Assembly (NCBI GenBank): GCA_973895155.1
Contig: OZ316894.1
Coordinates: 2,418,001 to 2,482,000 of the forward strand
Direction of reading: 5' to 3'
Length of the DNA stretch: 64,000 nt
From: Marsupella aquatica
Taxonomy: Eukaryota > Marchantiophyta
The stretch's first letter is position 1. The number at the start of each line of letters is the position of its first letter. The notes under the pieces were generated by a model. It saw only the letters and a list, made by a program, of their open reading frames with translations, was not told the DNA's origin and did not search any database. The position numbers were made by a program, and so were the translations under genes. Shown one piece after another: positions 26,080 through 37,969 of this stretch.

Positions 26080-26625
26080 CGCGCTGCTGTTCGGGAACTC
26101 GAGCTCTGAGCCACGGAGCATCGGATGTCCTCACCGACGACAATGCTGGCGTTGATGCTGGTCCTACATTCTGCCATGGCGATCTCCCGTTGCACGCTCG
26201 TTCTCCCAATCGTTCACGCAGCTGTCTGGGAACTCGAGCTTTGACCTTGCTGGAAATCTAGAAAGCGAGCTCGCGTGAGCAATAAAGAGTCATCATGTTA
26301 CTCCTCACTCCTCAGGAACTCGAGCATTCAGCGTGGCGGACATGCGCACAGACCAATTCGCGCTGCTCTCTGGGAATTTGGGCCCAACTTGCGCTTTTTA
26401 CCCTGTTGGGATTTCGGAATGTGAGGCCTTAGGAGTAAAGGAAGAATAATACCGCGTTGGTCTACGGGAACTCTAGTATTCTGTGTGGTGGACATCCGAG
26501 CAGCAGAATTGATTCACCCTGTGGGAGTTTCGGAATGTGAGGTCCCATAATGTCGCGTTGGTCTTCGGGAGCTCTAGCATTCTCCGTGGTGGACATGTGA
26601 GCAGCTGAGTTGACAGCATCTCCAG
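26080..26625 (+). repeat. Diverged ~100-bp repeats (GGGAACTCGAGC units)
   Basis: Five or six degenerate units carry GGGAACTCGAGC(T/A)TT or GGGAACTCTAG(T/C)ATTC, often followed by GTGGTGGACAT and GAGCAGC. The later units also share TTTCGGAATGTGAGG. Strong divergence indicates age. Confidence 0.6.
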
Positions 26626-27160
26626 CGGTGGCTGCTAAATGTCACTAACCTCATCTTAAACCCCTCCAGTATTTTAAAAAACACTGTTTATAATTAATTT
26701 TTTTTAAAGCCAAACAAAATAGAATGAAGAAAAAAAAATCAAAGTGCCCAAGGGCAAAAAAGGCCTACCTGAAAACATGATACCAATGACAAAGCAGCCC
26801 AATGAAGGGGAGCAAAAGAAGAGAAAGAGCCCAAGAAAAACCAACCAAGGGTCCCCAACCAAAAGCCAACAAAAAAAACAAAGATAAAAAATTGAAACTA
26901 CAAAGGAGCTTTGAAGGCTAACACCCTACTGAGCTGAGAACTGAAAAGCCTAGTAAAGCAAAATAGTTCCAAATGAATACAAACCACCAGATTCCGAAAG
27001 ATGTGAGCAAAAGTAACCCCAAAACCCTAGAGGGGGGGGGGGCGGAGGGGGGGGGGGGCGGGGGGAGGGGCAGAACCTAAATCCCTAGAAACAAGAAAAA
27101 GGAAGTCACAAAAAATCTATGATTGCCTAGAATGTGCTGATGAGCTAATTGTCCACATTA
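26626..27160 (+). other. Purine-rich low-complexity stretch with G-runs
   Basis: A-rich sequence is followed by interrupted G-runs (27032-27070) separated by single C or A bases, which could fold as G-quadruplexes. No gene is seen. Confidence 0.55.
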
Positions 27161-27344
27161 GTGTCTTAGCTCAGTTTGCAAGTGGAAACATAGATGTACT
27201 CTAAGGGACTAAGCCTCTGCTGAGCCATAATCCTATGCCAGCCTAGCCCAGGGGTTATGAGATTTCAATCCCCTTGGCTAGCCAGCATGGAGGGTTATTA
27301 TTTCAGGTCAAAGTAAAGCCAAAATGCACTTAAGAGAGATTACT

Positions 27345-27435
27345 CATTAACCCATGGCCACTCTGGAGCCATGGCTGCAACCCACGGTCCTGGGGATTAA
27401 AATATATAATCCCCTTGGGGCCATGGGTTACACAT
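27345..27435. repeat. Nested palindrome (cruciform-capable, MITE-like)
   Basis: The outer arms are AACCCATGGCC and GGCCATGGGTT. Inside is a perfect GGGGATTA ... TAATCCCC hairpin with an AT-rich loop. The ~85-bp structure could be a small foldback element. No target-site duplication was identified. Confidence 0.6.
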
Positions 27436-28122
27436 GCACGTTTTCCTTTGGCATCCCTCTGCCAGGAGGTGGCTGGTAATTAGCAACTTGTATGGGGTTT
27501 AGAAGAACTTGGGGGCACACGTCTCCACTGTTCACCCATTGTAAACGTGAGGTTCATTGCATACAGCAAAGCTAAAATGTGTCAGGTCAATAGTAAATGC
27601 AAGATCCTGATGAATAGAAAGAACGTGGCTGGCAATCTACAACTTGTAGTAAGGACGGTTTGATAAGAACTTGGGGACACAAGTAGCCTCAGTTCACCCA
27701 TTATAAACGTGAGCTTCATTGCACACACTAAAGCTGCAATGCCTCTGCCAAAGAGGGTCAAGAATATACAAACCCTGAATAGAAATTACACAGACACCAT
27801 GTCTTACGAGGAGTCACTACTGAAGTAAAAATCAAACGTATATACCCATGTATATTACCTATTTTAAATATTTTTGCTTGGATGGGATTCCTAACCTAGC
27901 ATGGGACTTATGAAATGTTTCTTACCCCAAGATAGCATGGATTTAAAGTTAACTTGCTCAACTTTGATCCAACTACCACTTTTAGATCCCATCCAAGCTT
28001 CTGACTCTAGTAATATCGTACCATTGAAATTGTCAATGTAGGCTAGGGGCTCCTTGTGCATCTACAGTAGGACACCCCCTTCCTTGCTTGCAAAACACAG
28101 AAAATATAAATAAACACCCATG

Positions 28123-28125
<3 letters not shown>
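27436..28125. other. Intergenic DNA, no gene seen
   Basis: Two diverged ~170-bp blocks near 27470-27560 and 27635-27730 share AGAACTTGGGG, TTCACCCATT and TAAACGTGAG(G/C)TTCATTGCA. This marks an old duplication. Confidence 0.5.

Positions 28126-28167
<42 letters not shown>
28126..28167 (+). repeat. (GA)n microsatellite
   Basis: An uninterrupted GA dinucleotide run of 42 bases. Confidence 0.98.
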
Positions 28168-28169
<2 letters not shown>

Positions 28170-28599
28170 CCATTTTGCTGAAACAAAGTAGAAAAGAAAA
28201 AGCAAAAGAGTACCAGGAGAGGACAAACACTAAACTCAAGCAAAAAAACAAATTTGCAGTAGACAGAAGAAATCAAAATTTATACTCACACGGCCTGTCT
28301 GTTTTATTCTAGCATGTTCGAGTTATTTGCCAAAAAAACGCCAACTGTTAGAAGACACTCAGAGAGCAGCATGCTTTGCTCCCAAGGTTTGGAACCGCCA
28401 ACAAATAAAGTCCATGATGCTGATACTCCACGTCAAATGATACACTCATCAGATATACGTTTTGCCTTTGTGGGTTTCAAAGTAATTTTCAAAGTTTATT
28501 TTTTCTCCAAGGTGACGAAAGATATTTTCTGTGAAAAAGAGGATGTTCCCCATATTCCTATCCAAATTACCTAGATCACACTTTTGAGTGTTAAACTTT

Positions 28600-29130
28600 T
28601 CTCAATTTAAGGATAAGTGTCCAACTCTGGCCAATGGGGTCGGTGACTAGGTGAGAAACTGGCGAATGGAAGACAAAACCCAGGAAAATCTTGTCAAACA
28701 AGGTGCATCCGCCACGCTTAAGGGCCTTAAAGAATTTATAAATCAGAGAAAACAAAGTACAAAGCTTGCCAAAAGTGGCTGAGAGGTGGCTGAGACGTTT
28801 CTCTGAAGTGGTATTTTTCAAGTGTCCGCCACTAAAAATACTGATGTCATCAGATATTTCGCCTTTCTAAGTTCTCGAGTAATTTTAAAGGTTTTTCTTT
28901 CTCTCCAAGGTAGCCAATGTGTCAAGGATAAGATGCTCAGCATCTTCCTTATCTACTTTTCTGAGATAACTTCCTGACTGTTGGATCTCCCTTGATTAAG
29001 CGATAACCATCAGATTCTGGCCAATAGGGGTCTGTGGATACGTGAAAAACCGGCCAATGGAAAGCAAAAAGCTTAGCGCAAGTGGCTAGGACTTTTCACC
29101 GAGGTGTAATTGTGCGAGTTTATTATTATG
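28600..29130 (+). repeat. Copies of a dispersed ~400-500-bp repeat family
   Basis: Two partial copies carry the phrases AGATTCTGGCCAAT, GGTGAGAAACTGGC / GTGAAAAACCGGCC, AATGGAA(G/A)(A/G)CAAAA and AAGTGGCT(A/G)A. The same phrases occur in the same order many times at 51.7-55.3 kb, so both sites belong to one family. No TIR or coding capacity was recognised. Confidence 0.65.
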
Positions 29131-29718
29131 TCACCTAAAAAACGCTCATCGTCACATAAACAGTGTGCGGCTTTGTTTCTTTGTCGGCCCAATCTCACAG
29201 ACAAATGAGCACCTCCCTTTCCACATCGAACACAGGCCACCCGTAACTTCAGGACGTCGCGTTCTTTGGCGCCAGACCGAAAGAAACATGGGGAGGGACC
29301 GTCGCCCCCTCGATCCCTGCCCCGGTCGCCCCCACCTAACCACGGTCAGGACGGTAAAGTACAGTGGTCCCAACCGGTTCCAGAGTTCGACACATCAGTT
29401 ACAAGTTTTCAGAGTGCCCTGCGGGCTCCACCACTGCCCTGAAACGAATGCCCCCCGGGGAGCATGGCGTCACTCCACTCGTGCAGTTCTCAGTTAACGG
29501 TTTAGGTTCCATGCTCCAATTGACTGGAGCTACACTGGACTGGAGCTACACTTCGTTTTAGTCATCTCTGGTGCCTGAGTCCCTCATAGCAGACCAGTGT
29601 CCTCATAGCACTCCCACTGGTCTGCTATCCTACCTGGCTGGGAGCACTAAGGTGTCTCAAATATGTGAATTTTGTGAGCTGGACCACACCTGAGACTGTC
29701 CCGGGTTGGGCCAACGGG
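29131..29718. other. GC-rich stretch, no gene confirmed
   Basis: GC content rises clearly at 29200-29480 relative to its surroundings. The frames there carry no domain I recognise. It may be part of the retroelement suggested by the LTR-like motif just downstream. Confidence 0.35.
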
Positions 29719-30110
29719 CCTGACTGGTCAGGCACCGAATGTCACGCCCGACCAGTCAAGCCCGGGATTTAGTGACCGATAGGGAGGGCCGGCAAAAACG
29801 TGCAGACTACCTCGCGACTCTGCTTTGTCCCCAAAGGTTGGGGGTCAGGCTTACGAGTGTTTGATGCAAGCGCCAGGACCCCACTTAATGTTGACTACCC
29901 CCGAAAAAAACCCCCCGGGTGTACCCACTTTCGCTGCGCCCAAGTGCTTTGCAGGCCACCCGTGAGGTCATTTTTGAGACACCCTACTACAGCGGAAACA
30001 GCCCATTGGACCCAGTTCTGGAACCTCTACCGTGCCACGGTCACGACACCCAAACTTCCCGGCCACTTATTTTTCACTGTCGAGGCCAGAATTTGTGCAT
30101 TCTAGATATA
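29719..30110 (+). mobile_element. Possible LTR-retrotransposon end (TGTCACGCCCG) with hairpin
   Basis: TGTCACGCCCGACC at about 29739 resembles the 5' terminus of many plant Ty3/gypsy LTRs. It lies inside a hairpin whose 8-bp arms, GACTGGTC (29722-29729) and GACCAGTC (29750-29757), are perfect inverted repeats. No matching second LTR, primer-binding site or target duplication was found, so this could be a solo or truncated LTR or a coincidence. Confidence 0.3.
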
Positions 30111-32024
30111 GTGGGACACAGCCCTCCAAGACCAACTGACTGCTGCAATTGGTGGTGTGCAATCTGGCATCTCTTAAAGCAGTGAGAGTGCAGAGATGCA
30201 TTTCAGCTTGTATCCTAAAGGAGGTACCAATTGAGTCCAAAGCAGCTAATGGATGGGAGTGCTCTCATAGATCCAAGTCAAGTTTGGAACCATCCACATA
30301 AACTATGCCAGGCTGGACTTTGACATTGATTTAAAAATTAAGAGAAACTTGCTTGATGGGCTTCATGAGCGGAAACAGCCCATTGGGCCCAGCTTGGTCA
30401 ATGCAAACTGTTGCTATACTTTCTGGGTGGATTAGGGTGCCTCAAAGCTGACAATTTGAAGGACCTTAACTCCCTATTTACTTGTTATGGACTACAAAAT
30501 TCATAGTCCAAAACTTTTTGCCATAAGGATTGGTTGTATGCCATTACAATTAGCCACTGTAGAGGCTAGTGAAAGAAGAAAAACAAAACAAAAGTTTTAC
30601 ACAGCCTTGTGAAAGAGTTTGTTTCTGGCAGAATGCCATTGTCTGTAATTTCAAAACTTTGAGACTCCCTATTGTAAGCATTCATGAGGCTGTTCTGAGG
30701 CACAGGGTGGACAGCAGCAATCTTTTGTAGCTAAAAAATTTGCAGATCATTGACCATAAAAACTAGCTGGCTAGTGATACTGGTGTTTAGTCTTTTCCAT
30801 TGGCCACCATTGAATCTGACTTTGTGTGGGAGCATTTGCCACAAATTACTCTACAATCAGCTGGTCCTCCTGCATAACTACACTAGTTGCCTTTCTATAC
30901 TACTGAGTTCCTTGCCCTCCTTTTAGTGGTAGTCACCACCACCTTGGAAACTTTCTAAAAACAAGGGAAAAAATGGCTGGGTGCTGCTTCCTGTGCCTTC
31001 CCTACGGAGTTATCAATCATCTGGTCTCTCAAATATAGCCTATCCATGGCCCAATAAGAACCAGTCTTGCACAGGCTGGTCCTCAATGAGAGTCCAAATC
31101 CAAGAATGAAGCATCACAGGAAGAGAAGGCACTTGAGTTTTTGCAATCAGTAGGAACAGGCAGGAGAGATTCAAATCCGACATTCAGTGAGATTACCTGC
31201 TCATGATGTATGATATCAATCACGAAGAGCACAAAGTTTCCATGATCCACCAAAAGGAATAGGCACAATATTTATGGCAAGGCAACTGATAACAGGAGGA
31301 CAAAGTAACTGAGTGGACCCAGGTTGGAGGGAAACAATTTCAGAGCATCCTCCATTTGAGAGGAATGGATCATCATTGTTTAGGGTGCTGATCATGAGTG
31401 ACAAGATAGGACATGAATTGGCGACTTAGAATTATAAGCTATAGTTGTGATGTTTCACCCATTACTCCAAAGCCAATGATGACCCATTCTCTGCCCAAAG
31501 CAGTTACCTTTCGTTAACTACCTTACCCCCCCAATTTTTTTTTTTTAAAAATCTGGTCAAAATTCTAATCTGCTCTCAAACCAATCTTTGGTCATAGGCC
31601 CCCGATGGACCCCCAAGTTTGTCAAATGACTCGGATAGATTTTTGTCACCCAGATGGACTGCAACAAAACCCTCGTTTTGCTCATCTAGTACAGATTACA
31701 CAGATGAATCCAAGGTGACAAGAAAACATTACTGTCATCTTTGCAAAATTGCAAAATTCTCTCTCAATTCTCAATGAAATATGACCATATTATCGCGTTG
31801 GGAAGATTTTTCCAATCGCTTTTCTAACAAACCCAATAAATATAACTCCATTGCATATGAGGGAGGTATTGAATGTCAAAGTTAGCTACTAATAAACTGT
31901 CAAAAGCATTAGTGTGAATTTGTTCTTTAAATATTCATAAGTTTCAATTCTTTCTGAAAACGAGAGATATTTGAATAGTTTGGAATCTCCTTTCCAAGCC
32001 TCTTCTACAGAGGCCCAACAAAAG
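30111..32024. other. Intergenic DNA, no gene seen
   Basis: A phrase near 29994 (GCGGAAACAGCCCATTGGAC) recurs near 30369 with one change, hinting at an old duplication. No coding feature is supported. Confidence 0.4.
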
Positions 32025-32034
32025 CCAATTCTGC
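32025..32034. repeat. Left target-site duplication of the MULE
   Basis: CCAATTCTGC lies directly against the outer end of the left inverted repeat. The identical 10 bp lies directly outside the right one at 44745-44754. MULEs typically make 9-11-bp duplications. Confidence 0.92.
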
Positions 32035-32392
32035 GAGGGATATGCTCAATAGACCCCCTCCAGGAGAAACTTTACTTGATCAGCCCCCTCCAAACTTTTT
32101 TGCCCCAATCAGCCCCCTCATTATGGCCCGTACCCTTTTCTCCCGTGTAAGCCAGTTTCCCCCGTGTAAAGGCCATACTGCACAGTTGGGAGCCATGCCA
32201 CCACGCAGGGTCGCCTCCCGCAGTCGCCCATGAGACTCCGCTGCAGTAGGGCGCAACTACGCGGTTTTGCGTTCTCGCACTATGGTCCCTTATGAGCGTG
32301 AATACTTCGTGGTTTATGTCTTCAACAAAATTTCTGTTTAGGGCGCACATTGTCGGGGCGCACATTGTCGGGGTGGTTTAGGGTCAAGCGCG
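32035..32392 (+). repeat. Left terminal inverted repeat of the MULE (358 bp)
   Basis: Matches the reverse complement of 44399-44744 along its length with few mismatches. The inner end contains a tandem doubling of GCGCACATTGTCGGG that the right repeat has once, which explains the 12-bp length difference. Both repeats happen to carry a 63-codon open frame, which I regard as a shadow. Confidence 0.93.
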
Positions 32393-32787
32393 TAGTAATC
32401 AGGCAACGGGACCTCGTAATTAGAAGTCAAAATCGGGCATTTGCCCATCCACGCCGCCACGATCAACATTAGGGTTATGTTACGCGAATGCGAATACATT
32501 GACATGATTGTATTCTATTTGTAAACTGATCTCCATAATTTTTTAATATCCTCCCATCCCAACTTTTGTCCATGCTCGATAACAAGTACACTCAACTTTC
32601 CACGAGGCGCACGGCGCACGGCGCACGCACCTGCCACCATCGATTGCAGAGGAAAACAAGGTACTACTGTGCAGATGTTAGAATGTGTAAACTGAAGGCA
32701 CAAACAATGTCAGGAAACGACGTCAGTTCATGGGCTGTAGAGCCCTTTCGCATGTGGCTTAGTAAATGTTTTTGAGCTTTACGTTAA

Positions 32788-35700
32788 ATGGACATGACTA
32801 ACCTCTGCACAGTACTCATATGCACATTGAAGTACAGGATGGCAAATGATGTAAGTGACATCAATCTTTGGCGTCGAGGGGATGTCTGTGAGGTGGACAT
32901 TCCCGATTCTGACAGGCAATCACCACAAAGAGCAAGGCGGGGAACAACACGAAGACATCTGAAAAATCTGAAATCAATCCTGGATGGGAAGAGTCCCGAA
33001 GAAGGTGAATCTATTGTGCTTCAAGTTAGTATTTGGAGGATTTGTTTGGCTTAAGTATGAAGTTGCTCCCGTATGAATCATAAGTTTTGCACTGTTGAAG
33101 TGGAGAGCTCCCATAGACGTTCTTCATTATGTATTCTACAATGCTCTTGGCAGTGGAAGCAGAGGCGGCTCGCATTCATCTGGGCGAGCGTTTTAACAAT
33201 TTTGATGAATTTGATAGATGTTTGGACTCGTGGGCTGTCATGCATGGCCGAGTAGTGTATAGACTTAAAACCTCCCCCAATTTTCGAACAAGGGTTTGCC
33301 GATTTAGTAAGATTGCTCATCGACATGAAAGGAAGTCAAGTGGTGACATCAGACCTGGGCCAAACAGTTTTGAATGTAGTGATAGTTCAGAAGATGAAGA
33401 TTCACTATATATCCATGAATTGGATGATGAACATGAACATGAATTAGATTGGCACTATAATAGTCGTTACGGTGAGTATAGTGGGTTCCGTGACAGAGGA
33501 ATGACATCCGAACCAAGGGGGACACGAAGGACACACAATGCCTATGCAGAACCATTATTGACAGCGGAAGAGGTAAAGCTTTTGAAGAGTCCATACCTAT
33601 ATCATTGTGGTTTTTTTGAAGGGTTAGAAATGTAATACTTGTCACTCTGTGTTTTGATGCATGGTATGTTTGTGCTGCCATTGCAGATGGAAGATCGTGA
33701 GTTTCAAATTGCTATTCAATAGATGGCAGGATCAACAAACCAGTCTGGAGCAATCGTTCTCACAAATGCTCCACAGGTATACCTAAACCGGAATGTCTTC
33801 TTTGCATTTTACCATCAATGTTTTGTATATATACGACGTCATGAGTGTCTTCTATGTTTCATATAAACATCTCCATTGTGGTGTGTATTTTGTATACAAT
33901 GACACCACTGTCTTCTGTGTTTCCATATACAATAACATGAATATGTTCTGTGTGGATTGCAATAGGAGGTTCGTGCACCCCTTGGACCTCTGGATCCAAA
34001 CTGTCTCCAGAGGAACACAACGATGGCAAAGAAACCACGCACAGTAGTGCAGCATAGCAGTGTGTGGCTACCTGGGTCACATGCCCCTGGCACGGTAAAA
34101 GTCAGGAAGATATCTACCACAGGAGTATGCGGGGAGTTTTCTAGGTTTAGGCCCCCGCCAGAGTACGATGAAGATGGTTTTGATTGTTCAGCCTACTGCC
34201 CATTCAGGGTCCGATGTCACAGGCAAGCTCACAGCGGGGCTCATATCATTACTGTGTGTGAGCTGAAACACAATTGTCCAGCATCTAAACACAAGTGGAG
34301 GGGCCCAACACAAAAGGCAGTGTGGTTAGGAGACACACTGGCGCCTAGAGTGTGTAGAAATCTGAAGGTGCCGGTCAAAGAACTACTCTGTGGATTTCAA
34401 GGGGATTATAAAAAGAACAGCACTTACCACCAAATGTGGCGAGCAAAAGACTATGTACGGGATCTGCACCTTGGTGGGCAGGAAGACACGTTTCAAATGA
34501 TTCCGGCATTAATTGCCAGGGTGAGAGAGACTGACCCTGGTGCAGTGGCAGTCTGGTCCCCAATGGAAAACTCCAACGTTTTCTGTCGAGCATTCATTTG
34601 CCCATCAGCTACACGAAAAGCATGTACCTACATTCAACCTCTCATCTCTCTTGATGCATGTCATACAAAGAACAGGAAGTACCCCACTCAACTGTTCTTA
34701 GCTACATGTTTGGATGGAAATGGCCAAGGATTGATTCTATGTTACGCAGTAGCTCCAGTTGAGAACACAGATAATTGGATCTGGTTTCTGGAATTGGTAG
34801 ATAGATCACTCTACGGCATTGAATTGCCTCACATGCCACTCATATCAGACCGACAGAAAGGCCTACTTGCCGCTGTGAGTTACGTGTGGCCAGGTAAGAT
34901 ACATGCAGCATGTGCAAACCACCTGAGAGCTAATGTCAAGAACAGGCATGGCAAGGCAGCAGCAGATATTTTTACAGGATGCATATATGCCAACGATGAA
35001 AGACAGTAAGTCCAAAAACCTTCATTGCTTTGATTCTACATACATTTGACTTCTTATGTATACACCGCATACTCAATGTTCAATACAATAATTATATTAC
35101 CTCTCCTCGAATACAGAATGTGAAGTACATATCACTCATGCAAATGTTTTCTCTGTGTATGACATGATTGTATACATTAACATCAATGTTTTCCCTGTGC
35201 ACCGGTATCAGATTTGAAGCATGTTTGAAGCGACTGGCAGAGTCCGTCAAGGCATATGAGAATGCAAATGTTGTAGACTACATCAGAAGTTTTGATGCAA
35301 AACTTTATGCCAGGCATGCCTTTCCACTTCCCCGCATGGCAAAGGTTACAAGCAACCCTGCTGAGCAAGCAAATTCAGGCTTACTCCCCTTACGCGAATT
35401 TGCTCCTTGCAAGTTGATGGAGCGCATGTGGGTATATGTTCAGCAAAAGTTTAAAGAAAGGAAAGTAGCTGCGTTGACGAGACAGGAAGTACTCACTATT
35501 CCAGCCCTGCTCAGGTACAACAAGAATCTCAAGACGTTTGGTCAATGGCAGGTAATCTTCATGCCTGGTCTGTGTATGCATTACTAGCTACGTGTTCTGT
35601 ATATACTGTAACATCAATGTCTTCTTAATAGCTCGGTGTTGAATTAAAATACACTAGTATGAATGTATTCTTTATTTGAATAGTTTAGTAATTATATCCA

Positions 35701-36728
35701 AGTTTTCATATGCTCAGGTGTTTGATGATGGTGCGTCCACAGCCAAGGTTCAAACTACATCCCAAAGTGAGGAGTATCTAGTGTCACTGTCACCAAAGAA
35801 ATGTTGCACTTGTTGGGAGCTGCAAGAGATGGTGTGGCCATGTGAGCATATAATGGCTTGGGATGACCAGGAAGGCAGAAATTTTTCTGCTCATTTTCAC
35901 AAATGTTGGCGGACTGCTTCAATTAGGGCCTTGTATGACAATGTTTTACCTAGCTTTATTGTATCAAACTTAATGCCAAGTCCAAATTGTGTTGCTCCTG
36001 TGGCTGCTGTGAAAAGGGGCAGACATAGAATGGTCCGCATCGAACAGGGTCGTGGAGGGAGGCATCCACCTAGGGCTCTTGGAGAAGGCGAAGAATCAGT
36101 GATTGACTCCCTTGGACAACTGTTCTTGAGATATCCACTAGATGATGATCCAAACAGGGTGGAACCTTTTTCAACAGCAAACACTATTGCTGGACTTCCA
36201 ATTGTTCTTGTTCAATCGAGGGCAAAGAAAGCGGGGCCTAACACTGGGAAGTGCAGGTGCAGTAAGTGTGGGCAGGTTGGACATAACCGAAGATCTTGTG
36301 ATAAAGTCCATAGTGTGACGCCAACAGATCCAGCAAGAGTAAGGATTCCAACATTAACAGTCTTCTTACAAGTATATATCATTACTGTGGGCTTCATGCA
36401 TGTGTGGTCTCATGCTAGGGACAAATTTTAAAATTGCCTTCATATGCAGGTGGACAATGGTGATGCAGTCAATTTGGAGCACCCACCTGTGTCACCCTTT
36501 CCTTGGGAAGACCAACTACCGCAGACTGAATATAGTATTGAATCGACCGCACCAACAGCAGGCACAGGACCAATCCAGAGCATTGTATCTCAGCCCCTTC
36601 TCCAAAATAGTGAACAACAATTGCCACAAGCTTTCATTGATAGGTGCATGGAATTGGCCAATGAGGCTGCAATAGAGTGTCAGGGATTTGGGTCACAATA
36701 TCATGTTGATATTACTGAACCTTACTAG
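32788..36728 (+). CDS. MULE transposase (MURA-like), seven exons
   Basis: Exons 32839-33004, 33154-33572, 33723-33776, 33966-35005, 35212-35551, 35718-36338 and 36450-36728 join at GT-AG sites into one frame of 972 aa (989 aa if the ATG at 32788 is used). Order of parts: MuDR-type N-terminal domain (GERFNNFDEFDRCLDSWAVM...), acidic stretch, Cys/His DNA-binding region (CSAYCPFRVRCHRQ), then the MULE catalytic core with D443 in SLDACHTK, D508 in SDRQKG, the family CxxH signature C529-A-N-H532 and a candidate E562 just after intron 4. Next come the SNPAEQANSGLLPLR segment, a SWIM finger (C703-x-C705...C715-x-H717) and a CCHC knuckle (C854, C857, H862, C867). Transposases of this family bind the terminal repeats and cut by a DDE mechanism. 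No disabling change is seen. The first exon start is the least certain part. Confidence 0.9.
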
Positions 36729-37094
36729 TTACTTATTTATTGAACTTTGGTTGTGCATCAAAACAGACTCTTGTCACTTTTTTCCACCATTATTCTCTGA
36801 TGAATACAACATATTCATGTTGTCTTTCCGTTTATCTTCCATCCTTGCACTTGAAGACAGCGACCATGTTGTCTTCTTAACTTCCTTCATTGTTATTGAA
36901 GACATTGACCATAATGTCTTCAAATTTGAATCTACTTCCGCAATGATATTGGCGCGCGGGACCATTGGTCGACATTGAGTGTTCCATGGAGAATGTGCGC
37001 GTTTTGCGAGCGGACTAAAGCGGAGTCTTTGAAGTTGTCCACGTGAGTGACAACAAAGGGAGGAGGTCTTAGGAGACCAGTGTAGTAGAGGACG

Positions 37095-37225
37095 GACAGG
37101 ACAGCACTACAGCGCCAGAGAGAGGGGTCTGAGTAGATTGTGCAGCGCCAGAGAGAGCGAGAGCGCCAGAGAGAGCAAGAGCACCAGGGACAGGAGAGCG
37201 ACAACGAGAGCGCCAAGGATAGGAT
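37095..37225 (+). repeat. GCGCCAGAGAGAG repeats in the leader of the HBD gene
   Basis: About five near-copies of GCGCCAGAGAGAG lie directly upstream of the ATG at 37238, the last two degraded. They could be leader or promoter elements. No function is shown. Confidence 0.6.
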
Positions 37226-37237
37226 TGCCATTTGGCA

Positions 37238-37969
37238 ATGGCAAAGTTCAACGAAGGCAGTGTTGGTTTTGTAGTTCAGTTGTTTTGGGCATTGGGGTTC
37301 GCCATATGGACCGTATTTGCAGGTTTGAGTGCACTACTCTTCTTCCTCCATCGCATGTTGGAACGGATTTTGTGTTTGTCTTCAGTGTGGAATCGAGATA
37401 GGCTGCCTCCCCTTGCTCAAAGTACAGCGCCATCAAAATCAGAGGGTCACGATTCCCCTGTAGTGGCTGTTGTTGGGCCACCAAAACCTGTATTGGCTCG
37501 GCGCCAGGGTGCTAATGCAGGTCCATCTTTGTCAGCCTCACAAGCACAATTGGTTGACGTTGCGCAAACTCAGCCTGCCACAAGGGTGAAATTACAATCA
37601 CAGACTTTGTCCTCTCGCTCTAAGTCAATTGCTCTTCCATACAATTGTGATCTAGGCTCTACCTCAAAGAAGAAATGGTATGCCATTGCTAGGGGGCGCA
37701 GTCCTGGAATATATCGTACTTGGGAGGAGGCAGAATGTCAGGTGAGCGGATTCAGTGGAGCTAGTCACAAGTCTTTTAGGTCCCATTCTGAGGCGGAGGC
37801 ATGGCTTCAACGACAATTTAGTGCAATGGGTGCACAATGGAGGGCTCCTATCAAAGCAGATGGTCATAGAGTTAATGTTGAGTTGCTGGGAGTAGATGAG
37901 TCTGGGCATGAAGTATTTAGGTGCACCTGTTGTGGGGAAGTATTTTGTAGCAATGAGCTCTTGACTTAG
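37238..37969 (+). CDS. Transposon-borne RNA:DNA hybrid-binding-domain protein with membrane segment
   Basis: Single exon, 243 aa from ATG 37238. Residues ~9-38 are strongly hydrophobic (VGFVVQLFWALGFAIW...), giving one long or two short membrane segments. A Pro/Ser/Ala/Gln-rich linker follows. Residues ~145-195 match the hybrid-binding domain of eukaryotic RNase H1, the same fold as the caulimovirus viroplasmin domain: KKWYAIARGRSPGIYRTWEE, then QVSGFSGASHKSFRS and SEAEAWL. The aromatic/GR core and the K-S-F segment that contacts nucleic acid are kept. The tail is Cys-rich (CTCCGEVFC). There is no RNase H catalytic domain with its D-E-D-D residues, so it should bind but not cut hybrids. It lies ~500 bp after the transposase, inside the same element. 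The function in transposition is unknown. Confidence 0.85.
   Translation: MAKFNEGSVGFVVQLFWALGFAIWTVFAGLSALLFFLHRMLERILCLSSVWNRDRLPPLAQSTAPSKSEGHDSPVVAVVGPPKPVLARRQGANAGPSLSASQAQLVDVAQTQPATRVKLQSQTLSSRSKSIALPYNCDLGSTSKKKWYAIARGRSPGIYRTWEEAECQVSGFSGASHKSFRSHSEAEAWLQRQFSAMGAQWRAPIKADGHRVNVELLGVDESGHEVFRCTCCGEVFCSNELLT

Noticed and set aside
27165-27280. tRNA-like or SINE promoter (TAGCTCAGTTTGC plus GATTTCAATCC)
   Set aside because: The box A and box B resemblances are ~95 bases apart and no cloverleaf or tail could be drawn. Too weak to call.
28033-28312. Open frames through the GA repeat encoding poly-(Leu-Ser) or poly-(Glu-Arg)
   Set aside because: Artefact of the dinucleotide repeat.
32042-32233. 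63-codon open frame in the left TIR, repeated in the right TIR at 44546-44737
   Set aside because: The duplicated frame is explained by the TIRs themselves. It has no start context, domain or independent conservation evidence.
34023-35009. Reading the transposase as separate short genes starting at internal ATGs
   Set aside because: Seven exons with GT-AG junctions restore one continuous frame and place all MULE domains in the expected order.
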